The notes below the pieces were generated by a model that made no database searches, was not told the DNA's origin, and was given only the letters and a program-made list of their open reading frames with translations. This document shows, in pieces, positions 1-8,615 of a stretch of DNA of 64,000 nucleotides. A program made the position numbers and the translations under genes. The stretch spans positions 1-64,000 of the forward strand of contig JAGXFY010000049.1 in NCBI GenBank assembly GCA_024636985.1, in the 5' to 3' direction. The stretch comes from Petrocella sp024636985 (GTDB lineage Bacteria; Bacillota; Clostridia; Lachnospirales; Vallitaleaceae). Every line of letters begins with the position of its first letter. Position 1 is the stretch's first letter.

Positions 1-68
1 ACATAAATTACGTTGATGCGTTCGTAACTTATGTGTCTTAGGTAAAAGTTCAACTATATAGTTTTGAC
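1..68. repeat. Partial copy of a ~100-bp inverted-repeat element
   Basis: The reverse complement of this stretch lines up with the element at 13298-13398. Both share the edge GTCAAAACTATATAG, then GAACTTT, and further in the core ATCAACGTAAT. The copy runs off the left edge of the window. Its edge lies 14 bp past the stop of the NADH dehydrogenase gene, and the copy at 13298 likewise lies 13 bp past a stop. Seen directly; the mobile or RNA nature is inference. Confidence 0.7.
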
Positions 69-82
69 GCTATAAGCACTGT

Positions 83-1996
83 CTATGTGAATAAATACCA
101 TTTTTTGACAACTTTTAATTTCATCCATTGTTTCTTTAAGAATGGTAAAACATAATAGTCAAGACCAAATGTACTACCACTACCACCAATTAATGCAAAT
201 CCTGCTGCTAGATACCATAACATCTCAACAGGTGCCATGTTAGAAGACCAAATCATAATGCCCATAATAATGGAACCGATGGATGCCAATGCTGTAAATA
301 AACCAATAATCAGGGCACCACCAACTGCGATTTCTCCTAGGACCATACCTGTTTGGAAAATCGAAGCCATTGCTGTAAAGTCACCGGTGGAAGTATAGAA
401 TACCATATCCATCGAAGCATCGACCATGTTCGTTACAAATTCCGGAACCGGAAGGGCTGCACCATGACTTAAGTTCAACATCCAACTCACGATATCTTCA
501 ACAAATTGTGGTAAAGGTAACGATGTTGTCCACACGATTACTTCTGCTACTTCTTCAACCCATTCTTCGGACGCTCCTGAAGTCGGTAATTTCGCTGGTA
601 TTAAGAAAATATCATTCGGATTCTCCATGATTCTAGGTAGCTTTGCAAGACCTTCTAACAACCATTTTAATCCGAGAAATAATCTAAGTGGTACCAAGAA
701 GAAGTTAGGTGATCTTTTAGAAAAATGTCCACCCAAAAAGCTACGTCGATCTTCAACATGGAAGAATTCATGCATCATATAAGTCCATGCTTTGTTAAAC
801 CCAGATACTTGTAAAAAATATACCATATTAATCATATGCTTAATCAACATCGCAAGGAATCCTGAATAAACCATTTGATTCTTAGGTGTACCTACTTGAG
901 CCACACCATATTTGCCACCGATACTTACCATAGCACCATGAAACTTGGGTTTGTAAGGTTTCAGAGGCTCTTTTTTGATAGTAGCAATAATATTCCCGGC
1001 AACCAAAGCAGATGAATGCTCTGCATTTTCAACCATCTGTGGAACAGGTTGTTCTTCCCCTTCCGGAATAAAGAAGATGTTGTCACCAACTACAAAAACA
1101 TCATCATGACTTTCAGATCTTAGGTATTGATCGGTCTGAACGCGATTTCTTGGTCCTTTACTAAAGTGTTCTTTTTTCAAGGTTCCCATCAAATCACTGC
1201 CTTCAACACCTGCAGCCCAAATGGTGGTATAAGTTGGAATAGGCTCTTTGCCTTCTATACTAATACTGTTTCTATTAACTTCGATGATATTGGAACGGGT
1301 TAAGACTTCTACCCCAAGTTTTTCCAAACGTTTCTCAGTCTTATGGATTAATTTATCTTTAAACATAGGTAATACTCTAGGTAACAAGTCAACAACCATG
1401 AGTTTAACTTCTTCCCTAGGAATATTGAAGTTAAAACATAATTTATCTGTCCATTCAGCTAATTCACCAATCATCTCTATACCTGTAAAACCACAACCTA
1501 CCACAACAAAAGTAAGAAGATGGGCTCTTTTGTCAGGCGTCTTCTCTACGCTTGCTTTACCAAAAGCTTCTAAGATATGATACTTAATCTTTAGCGCATC
1601 TTCATAAGACCATAAAGTCAAAGCATTTTCCTCTGCCCCTTTACAGCCATAGAAAGTAGGTTTTGAACCTGTACCCAGTACTAAGTAGTCATAGGCGTAT
1701 GTGTTTAAATCACCCGTTAATTCTTTCTTTTCAAAATCGATATTTTTAATTTCATCCAATACCACATCGACATTACGACCTTCAAAAATCTTATCTAGGT
1801 CAATACGTATGGATTCTTCCGGTACCCGACCGGCAGCAACCTCATGCAACTCTGTTAGCATCGTATGGTATGTATTTTTGTCAATTAAGGTGATTTTTAT
1901 ATCTTCTTTTTTCTTGAATTTCCTTGCAAGCTTTTTTGCAGTAAGTATACCACCATAGCCTGCACCTAAAACCACTATGTGTTTTTCATTTCCCAT
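83..1996 (-). CDS. Type II NADH dehydrogenase with C-terminal DoxX-like membrane domain
   Basis: This is an FAD-dependent pyridine nucleotide-disulphide oxidoreductase that should pass electrons from NADH to quinone at the inner face of the membrane. The N-terminal FAD Rossmann motif GAGYGG is at residues 11-16, and a second NAD-binding motif, VVGCGFTG, lies near residue 165. Around residues 375-400 is a hydrophobic anchor. The last ~130 residues hold several hydrophobic segments resembling the DoxX family, so the protein is 637 aa against about 400 for a plain NDH-2. The start is preceded by AGGAG. A good promoter lies just upstream. The oxidoreductase call is firm; the DoxX assignment and electron acceptor are inferred from family resemblance. 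Confidence 0.85.
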   Translation of the reverse strand: MGNEKHIVVLGAGYGGILTAKKLARKFKKKEDIKITLIDKNTYHTMLTELHEVAAGRVPEESIRIDLDKIFEGRNVDVVLDEIKNIDFEKKELTGDLNTYAYDYLVLGTGSKPTFYGCKGAEENALTLWSYEDALKIKYHILEAFGKASVEKTPDKRAHLLTFVVVGCGFTGIEMIGELAEWTDKLCFNFNIPREEVKLMVVDLLPRVLPMFKDKLIHKTEKRLEKLGVEVLTRSNIIEVNRNSISIEGKEPIPTYTTIWAAGVEGSDLMGTLKKEHFSKGPRNRVQTDQYLRSESHDDVFVVGDNIFFIPEGEEQPVPQMVENAEHSSALVAGNIIATIKKEPLKPYKPKFHGAMVSIGGKYGVAQVGTPKNQMVYSGFLAMLIKHMINMVYFLQVSGFNKAWTYMMHEFFHVEDRRSFLGGHFSKRSPNFFLVPLRLFLGLKWLLEGLAKLPRIMENPNDIFLIPAKLPTSGASEEWVEEVAEVIVWTTSLPLPQFVEDIVSWMLNLSHGAALPVPEFVTNMVDASMDMVFYTSTGDFTAMASIFQTGMVLGEIAVGGALIIGLFTALASIGSIIMGIMIWSSNMAPVEMLWYLAAGFALIGGSGSTFGLDYYVLPFLKKQWMKLKVVKKWYLFT

Positions 1997-2031
1997 TTTT
2001 TTCGCTCCTATCCAATTTAATCACTTCACTA

Positions 2032-2060
2032 AATATACAAGTTTGACATTTATTTGTCAA
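2032..2060 (-). promoter_or_regulatory. Promoter of the NADH dehydrogenase gene with overlapping palindrome
   Basis: On the minus strand TTGACA (2060-2055) and TATATT (2037-2032) are separated by 17 bp, a near-perfect vegetative promoter. The -35 box is one arm of the inverted repeat TTGACA-N6-TGTCAA (2043-2060), a possible operator. The repressor is unknown. Confidence 0.65.
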
Positions 2061-2126
2061 TATTACGTTCACTTTAGTTCTTTTTGTTCTTTTTGTAATT
2101 CATCCCTCAATTATCACAAATGATTT

Positions 2127-2321
2127 CTAATGAACAATTGTCTTAACCCTACCGACGATACCATCCTCTAACATGACTTTAATCCCATGAGGATGATTTT
2201 TAGAGTTGGTCAATATTTTCTTTACCACACCTTCTGTCAACTGACCACTGCGTTGATCCTGTTTCTGCACAATCATTACTGTCATACCGATTTGAATCTC
2301 ATCTCTTTTACTACCTTCCAC
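2127..2321 (-). CDS. YwbE family protein (DUF2196)
   Basis: A 64-residue basic protein matching the small YwbE family over its whole length. The family typically reads I..G..V.IV.K.DQR.G.LT.GVVK.ILTNS..HP.GIKV.L..G.VGRV, and this gene shows the same features, including QDQRSGQLTEGVVKKILT and HPHGIKVMLEDG. The fold is a small beta-barrel and the molecular role is not established. It stands between the NADH dehydrogenase gene and a membrane protein gene on the same strand. Confidence 0.8.
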   Translation of the reverse strand: MEGSKRDEIQIGMTVMIVQKQDQRSGQLTEGVVKKILTNSKNHPHGIKVMLEDGIVGRVKTIVH

Positions 2322-2349
2322 AAGCTTACCTCCCTTTTATCAACAAACA

Positions 2350-2919
2350 TTATTTGTCTACATACTGATAATAGATGTTACTGGACTTAAGCCGCAAGTA
2401 ATGTTTGATCTTATAATTCAACCCATTGATGTGAAAAAACCAGATGGAAAACATCTCCCACATAGCCACCCACGCACCAATATATAAGCCTTCTGATAGC
2501 AATTGTTCTAAAATCGGATTCTTAATGAGGCTGGTCGAAAAAACAGCAAATATCAATAGTATCACACCTATTACAAAGAATGTAAGGGTGTTCCTCATCT
2601 GCCGAAACCGTTGTGTTTTCACTTGACGAATCCGATACCCAAAATAATTATGTATACCTTCAATACTTCTCTTTTCACGACTGGTATCATGTAATGTTTT
2701 TAACAAGAAAAAGTTGATATCCAAATTCTTTTTCATCGGTATTTCATAAGAACAAGACATAAGATATTCTAGCAAGTCTTCATCCATATCTCTATTCACA
2801 AAAGGTGAATAGTCCCATTCACTGTATACATCCCGATAATTATCAAGATGAACATCTATATGATAGGTTTTTTCCTTTTTATCATAACGGTATATTGACT
2901 TTAGCATCTTTTCATTCAT
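2350..2919 (-). CDS. Hypothetical protein with two membrane segments
   Basis: Not recognised. The 189-residue protein has a charged N-terminal half (residues 1-105), then two hydrophobic stretches at about residues 108-130 and 138-165, and a short basic tail. The N-terminal part looks cytoplasmic, with many Asp and Tyr residues and the sequence IDVHLDNYRD. It is followed on the same strand by the YwbE-like gene 28 bp downstream, so the two may share a transcript. No catalytic motif is visible. Confidence 0.6.
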   Translation of the reverse strand: MNEKMLKSIYRYDKKEKTYHIDVHLDNYRDVYSEWDYSPFVNRDMDEDLLEYLMSCSYEIPMKKNLDINFFLLKTLHDTSREKRSIEGIHNYFGYRIRQVKTQRFRQMRNTLTFFVIGVILLIFAVFSTSLIKNPILEQLLSEGLYIGAWVAMWEMFSIWFFHINGLNYKIKHYLRLKSSNIYYQYVDK

Positions 2920-2964
2920 AAGCTTCTCCCCAATTGTTTCTAAGAAACTTTGCTGTTGTCCTAC

Positions 2965-3702
2965 TTATTTCGTAAATGAAGCTTCTTCCGTCTTACTGGA
3001 ATGGCTTATGAGTCGATCGATTTCTCTAATCTCTGCTTTATTTAGATAACGCCACTGTCCCGGCTCAATGCCTCTAAGCTCTATATTCATGATTCTTATA
3101 CGTTTAAGCTTAATCACCGTATAGCCGAAAACCTCACACATACGCCTGATTTGTCGATTTAATCCTTGAACTAAAATGATTTTAAACCTATTTTTTCCGA
3201 TACGTTCTATTTTACACGGTTTGGTCTTTGTTTTAAGAATAGGTACGCCACGTTCCATTTTTCTGATAAATTCATCTGTAATGGGCTTATCAACGGTTAC
3301 AACATATTCTTTCTCGTGGCGGTTACCTGATCTCAATATTTTATTGACAATATCACCATCATTGGTCATAAAAATTAATCCTTCAGACATTTTATCTAAA
3401 CGGCCAATGGGAAAAATCCGCTCTTTATACCCAATATAATCAACTATATTTGTAGGATCTTTAAGATCTGTGGTACATGTCACACCCACCGGCTTGTTAA
3501 AAGCCATATAAATTCTTTGTACTTTTGGCTTTACCACTTTACCTTCCACGGCAACGATATCCTCAAATTCCACTTTTGATCCCACTTGGGCAAGATGTCC
3601 ATTTATCGTTACAAGACCTCTTTGAATCAACTTGTCTGCTTCTCTTCTCGAACATGTGCCGGATTCACTTATATATTTATTAAGTCGAATGGAATCACTC
3701 AT
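2965..3702 (-). CDS. rluF: 23S rRNA pseudouridine synthase RluF
   Basis: This enzyme isomerises a specific uridine in 23S rRNA to pseudouridine. The N-terminal S4 RNA-binding domain (RLNKYISESGTCSRREAD, residues 6-23) is followed by the RsuA/RluB/E/F catalytic domain. The active-site motif GRLDKMSEGLIFMTNDGD carries the catalytic Asp, and the signature GLNRQIRRMCE lies near residue 180. The stretch EKEYVVTVDKPITDEFI closely follows RluF rather than RluB or RsuA. The length of 245 aa fits. The C-terminus has a short Ser/Thr-rich tail. A long perfect hairpin lies just upstream of the start. Confidence 0.9.
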   Translation of the reverse strand: MSDSIRLNKYISESGTCSRREADKLIQRGLVTINGHLAQVGSKVEFEDIVAVEGKVVKPKVQRIYMAFNKPVGVTCTTDLKDPTNIVDYIGYKERIFPIGRLDKMSEGLIFMTNDGDIVNKILRSGNRHEKEYVVTVDKPITDEFIRKMERGVPILKTKTKPCKIERIGKNRFKIILVQGLNRQIRRMCEVFGYTVIKLKRIRIMNIELRGIEPGQWRYLNKAEIREIDRLISHSSKTEEASFTK

Positions 3703-3730
3703 AGCGTCACACCTTTAATTATATTTAGGG

Positions 3731-3766
3731 TTAAGTTGTCAAAAATATATAGTTTTGACAACTTAA
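3731..3766. repeat. Perfect hairpin related to the GTCAAAACTATATAG element
   Basis: Arms TTAAGTTGTCAAAA (3731-3744) and TTTTGACAACTTAA (3753-3766) pair perfectly over 14 bp around an 8-base loop, ATATATAG. The sequence GTCAAAAATATATAGTTTTGAC contains the terminal motif of the elements at 1-68 and 13298-13398, so this may be a deletion derivative in which the two ends have been joined. Confidence 0.65.
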
Positions 3767-3839
3767 TCGTTTATTATTTTATCTCTTTTTTTATTATATC
3801 ATGAATCGACTTCAAGGAGAAGTTATGTATGTTCGACAT

Positions 3840-3877
3840 AAAAGAGTAGCAAGATTTCACATCATTGCTACTCTTTT
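3840..3877. terminator. Bidirectional terminator after the vWA gene
   Basis: The hairpin AAAAGAGTAGCAA / TTGCTACTCTTTT (13-bp arms) with T-rich flank on the minus strand lies 40 bp past the stop of the vWA gene. Confidence 0.75.
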
Positions 3878-3917
3878 AATTATACTACGAAACTTATTGA
3901 TTTGTATAACAATACAT

Positions 3918-6284
3918 TTACAATAGATTTGGCAATTCATCCATCCTGTTATTGATTCTTATAACGATAACTGCCTCATTGCCACCTTCATCTCTTGCAT
4001 ATACCGCATAATAGCCGTTTTCTATTACATTGAACCTTTCATGAAGGTATTCATCATCATTCTTATTTGGTGCAAACACTGCAATAGCATCAATCTCATC
4101 CTCTGTCATACCAATCATTGATCCTTGACTTGTTCCGATCAAATGACTAAAGTCAGCTATCGTCGCACTGGTAGCACCACTTGTCAGTTTCATATAATGT
4201 GTCTCTACAATCCTAGAACCTGTTCCATTGGTCTCAACATAAACCGGCATAGCAGCACCATTTAATATAAAACCTTTCATATGATCGTATTTTATGATCG
4301 GTGGAGCATTATCCGCTTCAATGCTCTTATCATGATATAGATTACCTGTGTTTCCGAAAGCATTCTCGACACCGATTTCAATAAGATTGCCACCTTCTGC
4401 TAAAGTAAGGTTCTGCCTATACTGACCAAGTGCATCCGTAAACTTATTGGTTGTAACTGTCGCCTCGTTTAAATCGATTTTAGTAACGGTACTGTTGATT
4501 TGAGTTTGTAATACCAACTCTGAGTGCACTTGACTCTGGATTGATGTAACTGTAATGATAGGTACCGTTTCGTTGGTCATGTTGCCATATACATCCGTCG
4601 CTCGCACCTTGAGATAGTTTCCTATTAACTGGTCTTTTGTCATATCTAACTTATTATCACCTTGTAACCCTGCAAATGAGAATAAGACCGTATCATTTAC
4701 ATCATATACTTGGAGCCTCGCATCTTCATTAATATTTATGGTTAATATGTAGTTGGATTGATTCTCCTTCGTATTGGACAAGTTCACATTCATAACAGGT
4801 GCTTGAGTTTCAGTTACAATCATATCAATATCTGCAAACTCTTTAATCTTAACGACATCATCTAGATCCTTATAACGAATAAAGGATTGCTGTCCTTCAC
4901 CAATAACATAAGCACCTGCTGTCTTTGCCTTAAGTGTTATGGTGAATTCCATAGGACTGGCTACGAAATGTGTCCCAGCCGCATTAAGATTATAATTGAT
5001 ACTACCAAACTCGCCTCTTACTGTCTGACTCACTTTTTCCATGGAAGAAGGATAACTTACAATCTCAAAGGCGTCATTAAAGGTTTCTTCAAAGTAGACA
5101 TTTTTTAATGAAAAATCACTGCTAATTTGCTCACCTAATTCAGAATAAATATCTTCCAATGCATTACCTGATAAGGCTTTTTTATAGGTGCCATTTGCTT
5201 CATCCGATATCGCTTTTAGGGTATTGCCGGCATCATCATCGGCAAAAGCTATAAAATAGCTTTGAATAGCACGGCTACTACCCTTTATAAGTCTTCCGAT
5301 ATTTTTACCGTAATTAAGGGCTAGACCATCATTATCACTGCTACCGGTTCCACCTCTTTTTAATCGTGATCCATTTTCATAATTATAGTAGGATTCGTTA
5401 TTGTCTTTTTTTCCATCATTATCTTGATCATAGTATGAATAATAGGTTGGCACACCGTCCGTTAAAAATATAAAATATTTCTCTGAATCTGTATTTGTAT
5501 TCAAAGACTTGAATCCTTCGTACATACCCAAACCAATATTAGTTCCACCACCAGCACTTAGATCGTTTACCGCCGAAACCAAGAAGTTATAATTCGTTGA
5601 ATTGTCTATGGGTAGCAACATGCTATTATTTCTGTACTTAACTGAAGTATCTGAATTGTATTCAATAATACCAACATTGGTATTAGGTGCATCTTTTAAT
5701 TGTTTTAGAAAGTTTTTTGCTGAATTCTTAGCCAAATCCATTCTAGAAGTTGCTGCTGTGTTTATCCAATATCGCTGATAATAGGTATATTGATAATAGG
5801 TGTATGTCCAGACTCTTGTCCAACTCCATCCATCTCTAACCCAATACCATTGTGATACTCTTTCATCCCAAGGGTCATTTTGACCAACTTCATTGGCAAC
5901 TTTATTGTAAGCATTATTATTTTCTCTGTATTCTGATTCTGTTATAACTTCATAATCACTCCAATAACCCGACTGACTGATTGAATTGCCTTTTACATCC
6001 CAAGCCATACTTCCTGAAGTATCAATAATCAGAATTATATCTTTAGGTGTATTATAATCTTCCGGCAAAAGGGTATCTACAGGAATATCTTGAGGTTGAA
6101 ACCTATAGCTGACTTGAAAAGTATCATTGACCAATACTTGTGTCTTATTGTCGACAATCATTTTGTTCATAAAAATCGGCGCTTCGTAATCAACGGTATC
6201 TGCCTGCACCGATACACCCATACTGATGACCATTACCATTATCAAAAGCATACTTATCCTTGACTTAACATTTATTTTTGTCAT
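3918..6284 (-). CDS. Secreted von Willebrand factor A domain protein
   Basis: A large exported protein likely to act in adhesion or surface assembly. After the chosen start comes a signal peptide (MTKINVK, a hydrophobic run, then VQA). The vWA domain covers roughly residues 80-390 and has a full MIDAS motif, DTSGS. It contains an unusual Tyr/Trp-rich insert and a calcium-loop-like stretch, DQDNDGKKDNNE. The remaining ~400 residues are beta-rich with no clear anchor. An in-frame ATG lies 21 bp further upstream and overlaps the SLH gene by 4 bp, but AGGAGG sits 7 bp before the ATG at 6284, so that start is preferred. It is coupled to the SLH gene, which suggests that both act at the cell surface. 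Confidence 0.8.
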   Translation of the reverse strand: MTKINVKSRISMLLIMVMVISMGVSVQADTVDYEAPIFMNKMIVDNKTQVLVNDTFQVSYRFQPQDIPVDTLLPEDYNTPKDIILIIDTSGSMAWDVKGNSISQSGYWSDYEVITESEYRENNNAYNKVANEVGQNDPWDERVSQWYWVRDGWSWTRVWTYTYYQYTYYQRYWINTAATSRMDLAKNSAKNFLKQLKDAPNTNVGIIEYNSDTSVKYRNNSMLLPIDNSTNYNFLVSAVNDLSAGGGTNIGLGMYEGFKSLNTNTDSEKYFIFLTDGVPTYYSYYDQDNDGKKDNNESYYNYENGSRLKRGGTGSSDNDGLALNYGKNIGRLIKGSSRAIQSYFIAFADDDAGNTLKAISDEANGTYKKALSGNALEDIYSELGEQISSDFSLKNVYFEETFNDAFEIVSYPSSMEKVSQTVRGEFGSINYNLNAAGTHFVASPMEFTITLKAKTAGAYVIGEGQQSFIRYKDLDDVVKIKEFADIDMIVTETQAPVMNVNLSNTKENQSNYILTININEDARLQVYDVNDTVLFSFAGLQGDNKLDMTKDQLIGNYLKVRATDVYGNMTNETVPIITVTSIQSQVHSELVLQTQINSTVTKIDLNEATVTTNKFTDALGQYRQNLTLAEGGNLIEIGVENAFGNTGNLYHDKSIEADNAPPIIKYDHMKGFILNGAAMPVYVETNGTGSRIVETHYMKLTSGATSATIADFSHLIGTSQGSMIGMTEDEIDAIAVFAPNKNDDEYLHERFNVIENGYYAVYARDEGGNEAVIVIRINNRMDELPNLL

Positions 6285-6301
6285 TATAGACCTCCTTCTT
6301 C

Positions 6302-7444
6302 TCATCGCGCCACATCATGAAACTTGACGATATACACTTCATCTACTGTATCATCCACATATCCCATGATTTGATAGGAACTACCAATACGTTCATCGAA
6401 TCGTGTTCCATCATTTTTAAGTCCTTTTAGACCTTCTTCTATTCTGTCTACAACGAAGTCATTACCATTGATTACGTTAAGTAATTGTTTGAACAAAGTC
6501 TCCACAGATGTATCTATGTTCGTATAACTGTTAAGTTCTAATATAATACCTCTAGAGTCTTTAACCAAGTAAATTGTATTATTTTCCCCTATACTAAGTA
6601 ATGCTGATTTATCTGATACATCAATAATACGAATATTCTCCGAATCTTCTAGCTCTAATAGTAGTGTTGCTGCTTCTAAAGAGAAATATCTTGAAAAATA
6701 AGTAAGATCAAAGGTCTCTCCGACTTCTTTATCAACCGTACTATTCGTGTTGTTTTCATCTATAGTGACTTGACCAATAGAAGGTGCGTTGACTATTTCT
6801 TTCTGATTAGCCAGTCGGTACATAAGTAAGATGGCCTCTTCTAGTGTTGTTGTGCCTAAAGGTCGTATAATATCAAGTCCAGTGTAATCCTTACCGACAC
6901 CTTTCATGATGTTGTTCTGATAACAATAATCGACGGCATTTTTCGCCCAACCACTGATATGATTGCCATCAGAATATTGGGTACCTAATTGGATGAGGGC
7001 GTCATCGTCAAGGCCCAACGCATTCATAAGTTTGTATACTAGACTTGCAACCTCTTGCCGTGTAATATAGGCATCCGGCTTAAATAGTCCGTTACCATAA
7101 CCGTCAATAATCTTAAAACTGTAGGCTTTAAGTATCTCTTGCTCGTAGGGATGGCCTAAGATGTCCGAAAAAGCATACTCTGCTTCTAGTTCAATATCTC
7201 TACCTGTTTTTTCAACAATAGATAATGCTAATAAGACATATTCATAACGTCTGATGGGCTCTTTATAGCCTTCCCTTAAACTCTCATGAATCAGTCCATG
7301 GGTCATCGCCTCATCAACCTCATCTTTAGCCCAATTGCTTGGTAGCGCTTCATTCCCAAAAGCAATCGTTGTTGTCATAACCAACAGTAGTAGTATCCCA
7401 ATAAATGACCGTAATAACTTTTCCAACATATAACCCTCCCTCAA
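6302..7444 (-). CDS. S-layer homology (SLH) domain protein
   Basis: An exported wall-associated protein. It begins with a signal peptide (hydrophobic residues 11-29, cleavage near AFG). Three SLH motifs follow: NWAKDEVDEAMTHGLI, then AYSFKIIDGYGNGLFKPDAYITRQE, then SGWAKNAVDYCYQNNIMKGVG, spanning about residues 35-215. SLH domains bind pyruvylated wall polysaccharide. The C-terminal 165 residues have no recognised fold. It precedes the vWA gene on the same strand with almost no gap, so the two are probably co-expressed and may work as an anchored pair. Confidence 0.85.
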   Translation of the reverse strand: MREGYMLEKLLRSFIGILLLLVMTTTIAFGNEALPSNWAKDEVDEAMTHGLIHESLREGYKEPIRRYEYVLLALSIVEKTGRDIELEAEYAFSDILGHPYEQEILKAYSFKIIDGYGNGLFKPDAYITRQEVASLVYKLMNALGLDDDALIQLGTQYSDGNHISGWAKNAVDYCYQNNIMKGVGKDYTGLDIIRPLGTTTLEEAILLMYRLANQKEIVNAPSIGQVTIDENNTNSTVDKEVGETFDLTYFSRYFSLEAATLLLELEDSENIRIIDVSDKSALLSIGENNTIYLVKDSRGIILELNSYTNIDTSVETLFKQLLNVINGNDFVVDRIEEGLKGLKNDGTRFDERIGSSYQIMGYVDDTVDEVYIVKFHDVAR

Positions 7445-7612
7445 ACTGGTTCACTGGTTATCCATCTATGGTACTTAAGACTAAAAAATGCGTCTAAAGC
7501 ACTATAGATTTAATTAATTATAGCATAAATTATTATAAGTTCATAGGTCCCAGATGGATGATTTTTCAACGAATCAAGCTTCATCAAGGTAACCTCCCTT
7601 GCTTTTTCATAT

Positions 7613-7654
7613 ACAAAAAAAATATCCATCAGCTTGAATAAGCATGGATATTTT
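7613..7654 (-). terminator. Terminator after the ogt gene
   Basis: On the minus strand ATATCCATGC ... ATGGATAT forms a hairpin followed by a run of eight T, immediately after the stop at 7662. Confidence 0.75.
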
Positions 7655-7661
7655 AAATTGA

Positions 7662-8129
7662 CTAATCAGTACTATTTTTCTGTTCATGGTCAAGGAGCCA
7701 AGTTTTGCGCCAAATACCGCTTGCATAACCCGTCATCTTACCATTACTGCCAATAATACGGTGACAAGGCACGATGATTGCCAGTTTGTTCTTATGATTG
7801 GTGCCTCCTATGGCACGGTACGCCTTGTTATGACCTACCTTAATGGCTATGTCTTTATACGAGGCCACTTTGCCATAGTCAACCTCTGTTAGTGCCTTAA
7901 AAACTTTTTTTTCAAATTCTGTGCCCTCAAAAGCCATCGGTAAATCAAATATTTTTCTTTTGCCTTCAAAATATTCAGCCATTTGTTTTTTTGCTTTTTC
8001 AAGCATAGTACTACCCTTCTCGGATAGTGTTGCAACTTCTTCAAATGACACCCTTATGATATTTTCATCTTTTGCTTCTATCATGATCAAACCAATGGGC
8101 GACTCATAATAAGCTACATATACGTCCAT
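7662..8129 (-). CDS. ogt: Methylated-DNA--protein-cysteine methyltransferase
   Basis: A suicide repair enzyme that moves the alkyl group from O6-alkylguanine (or O4-alkylthymine) in DNA to its own cysteine. The active-site motif IVPCHRIIGSNG has the acceptor Cys at residue 122. The helix-turn-helix that inserts into the minor groove is the region VASYKDIAIKVGHNKAYRAIGG. At 155 aa without an AraC-type Ada domain it fits the Ogt class. It is followed by its own terminator, so it appears to be the last gene of its transcript. Confidence 0.92.
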   Translation of the reverse strand: MDVYVAYYESPIGLIMIEAKDENIIRVSFEEVATLSEKGSTMLEKAKKQMAEYFEGKRKIFDLPMAFEGTEFEKKVFKALTEVDYGKVASYKDIAIKVGHNKAYRAIGGTNHKNKLAIIVPCHRIIGSNGKMTGYASGIWRKTWLLDHEQKNSTD

Positions 8130-8168
8130 TCTTATACTCCTTTTTTATGTTTGATAGTATACCTTAGC

Positions 8169-8558
8169 TTAACGGATTAATTGCAGGTTCTTAATGACTT
8201 CAATGAGTTTCTCAATATCCAATGGTTTGGTTGCATAGGCATTTGCCCCTTTAGTAAATGCATCATCCACGACTTCTGTCTCACCAAGGGCTGTTGTCAT
8301 AATAATTTTAACAGGATTGTTGATTTGATTTTGCATCTCCAAATCTCGAATGGTTTTTAATACTTTTACACCATCTACCTTGGGCATCATGATATCCAAG
8401 AAAATCATATCATAGGGCTCTTTGTCTTTTAAGGCCAATAGAAAAGCATCGATAGCCTCAAGACCGTTAATAACCAAATCACAGTCCCCATAATCAGACA
8501 GGATCTTCCACATAAGTTTTCTGCTCACCACATCGTCTTCTGCTATAAGTATTCTCAA
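8169..8558 (-). CDS. CheY-like single-domain response regulator
   Basis: A stand-alone receiver domain. The acidic pocket is in ILIAEDD, the phospho-acceptor Asp is in YDMIFLDIMMPKVDG, the switch Thr is in IMTTALGE, and the conserved Lys is in ATKPLD. The TTG at 8558 is preferred over the ATG 24 bp upstream: GGGGAG lies 8 bp before it and the resulting start LRILIAEDD matches the paralogue at 20159-20551 (MKILIAEDD). The gene closes the chemosensory operon, directly after the hybrid kinase that may phosphorylate it. It has no output domain. Confidence 0.85.
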   Translation of the reverse strand: MRILIAEDDVVSRKLMWKILSDYGDCDLVINGLEAIDAFLLALKDKEPYDMIFLDIMMPKVDGVKVLKTIRDLEMQNQINNPVKIIMTTALGETEVVDDAFTKGANAYATKPLDIEKLIEVIKNLQLIR

Positions 8559-8615
8559 CTCAGTCACTCCCCAGTCATTCATTTTTTATCTAATCTATCT
8601 ACACTTTACTACAGT

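Noticed and set aside
7519..7593. A 24-codon minus-strand frame starting MKLDSLKNHP with AAGGGAGG eight bases upstream, between ogt and the SLH gene.
   Set aside because: It runs through an AT-rich stretch with promoter-like TATAAT sequence, has no recognisable product, and is too short to separate from chance.
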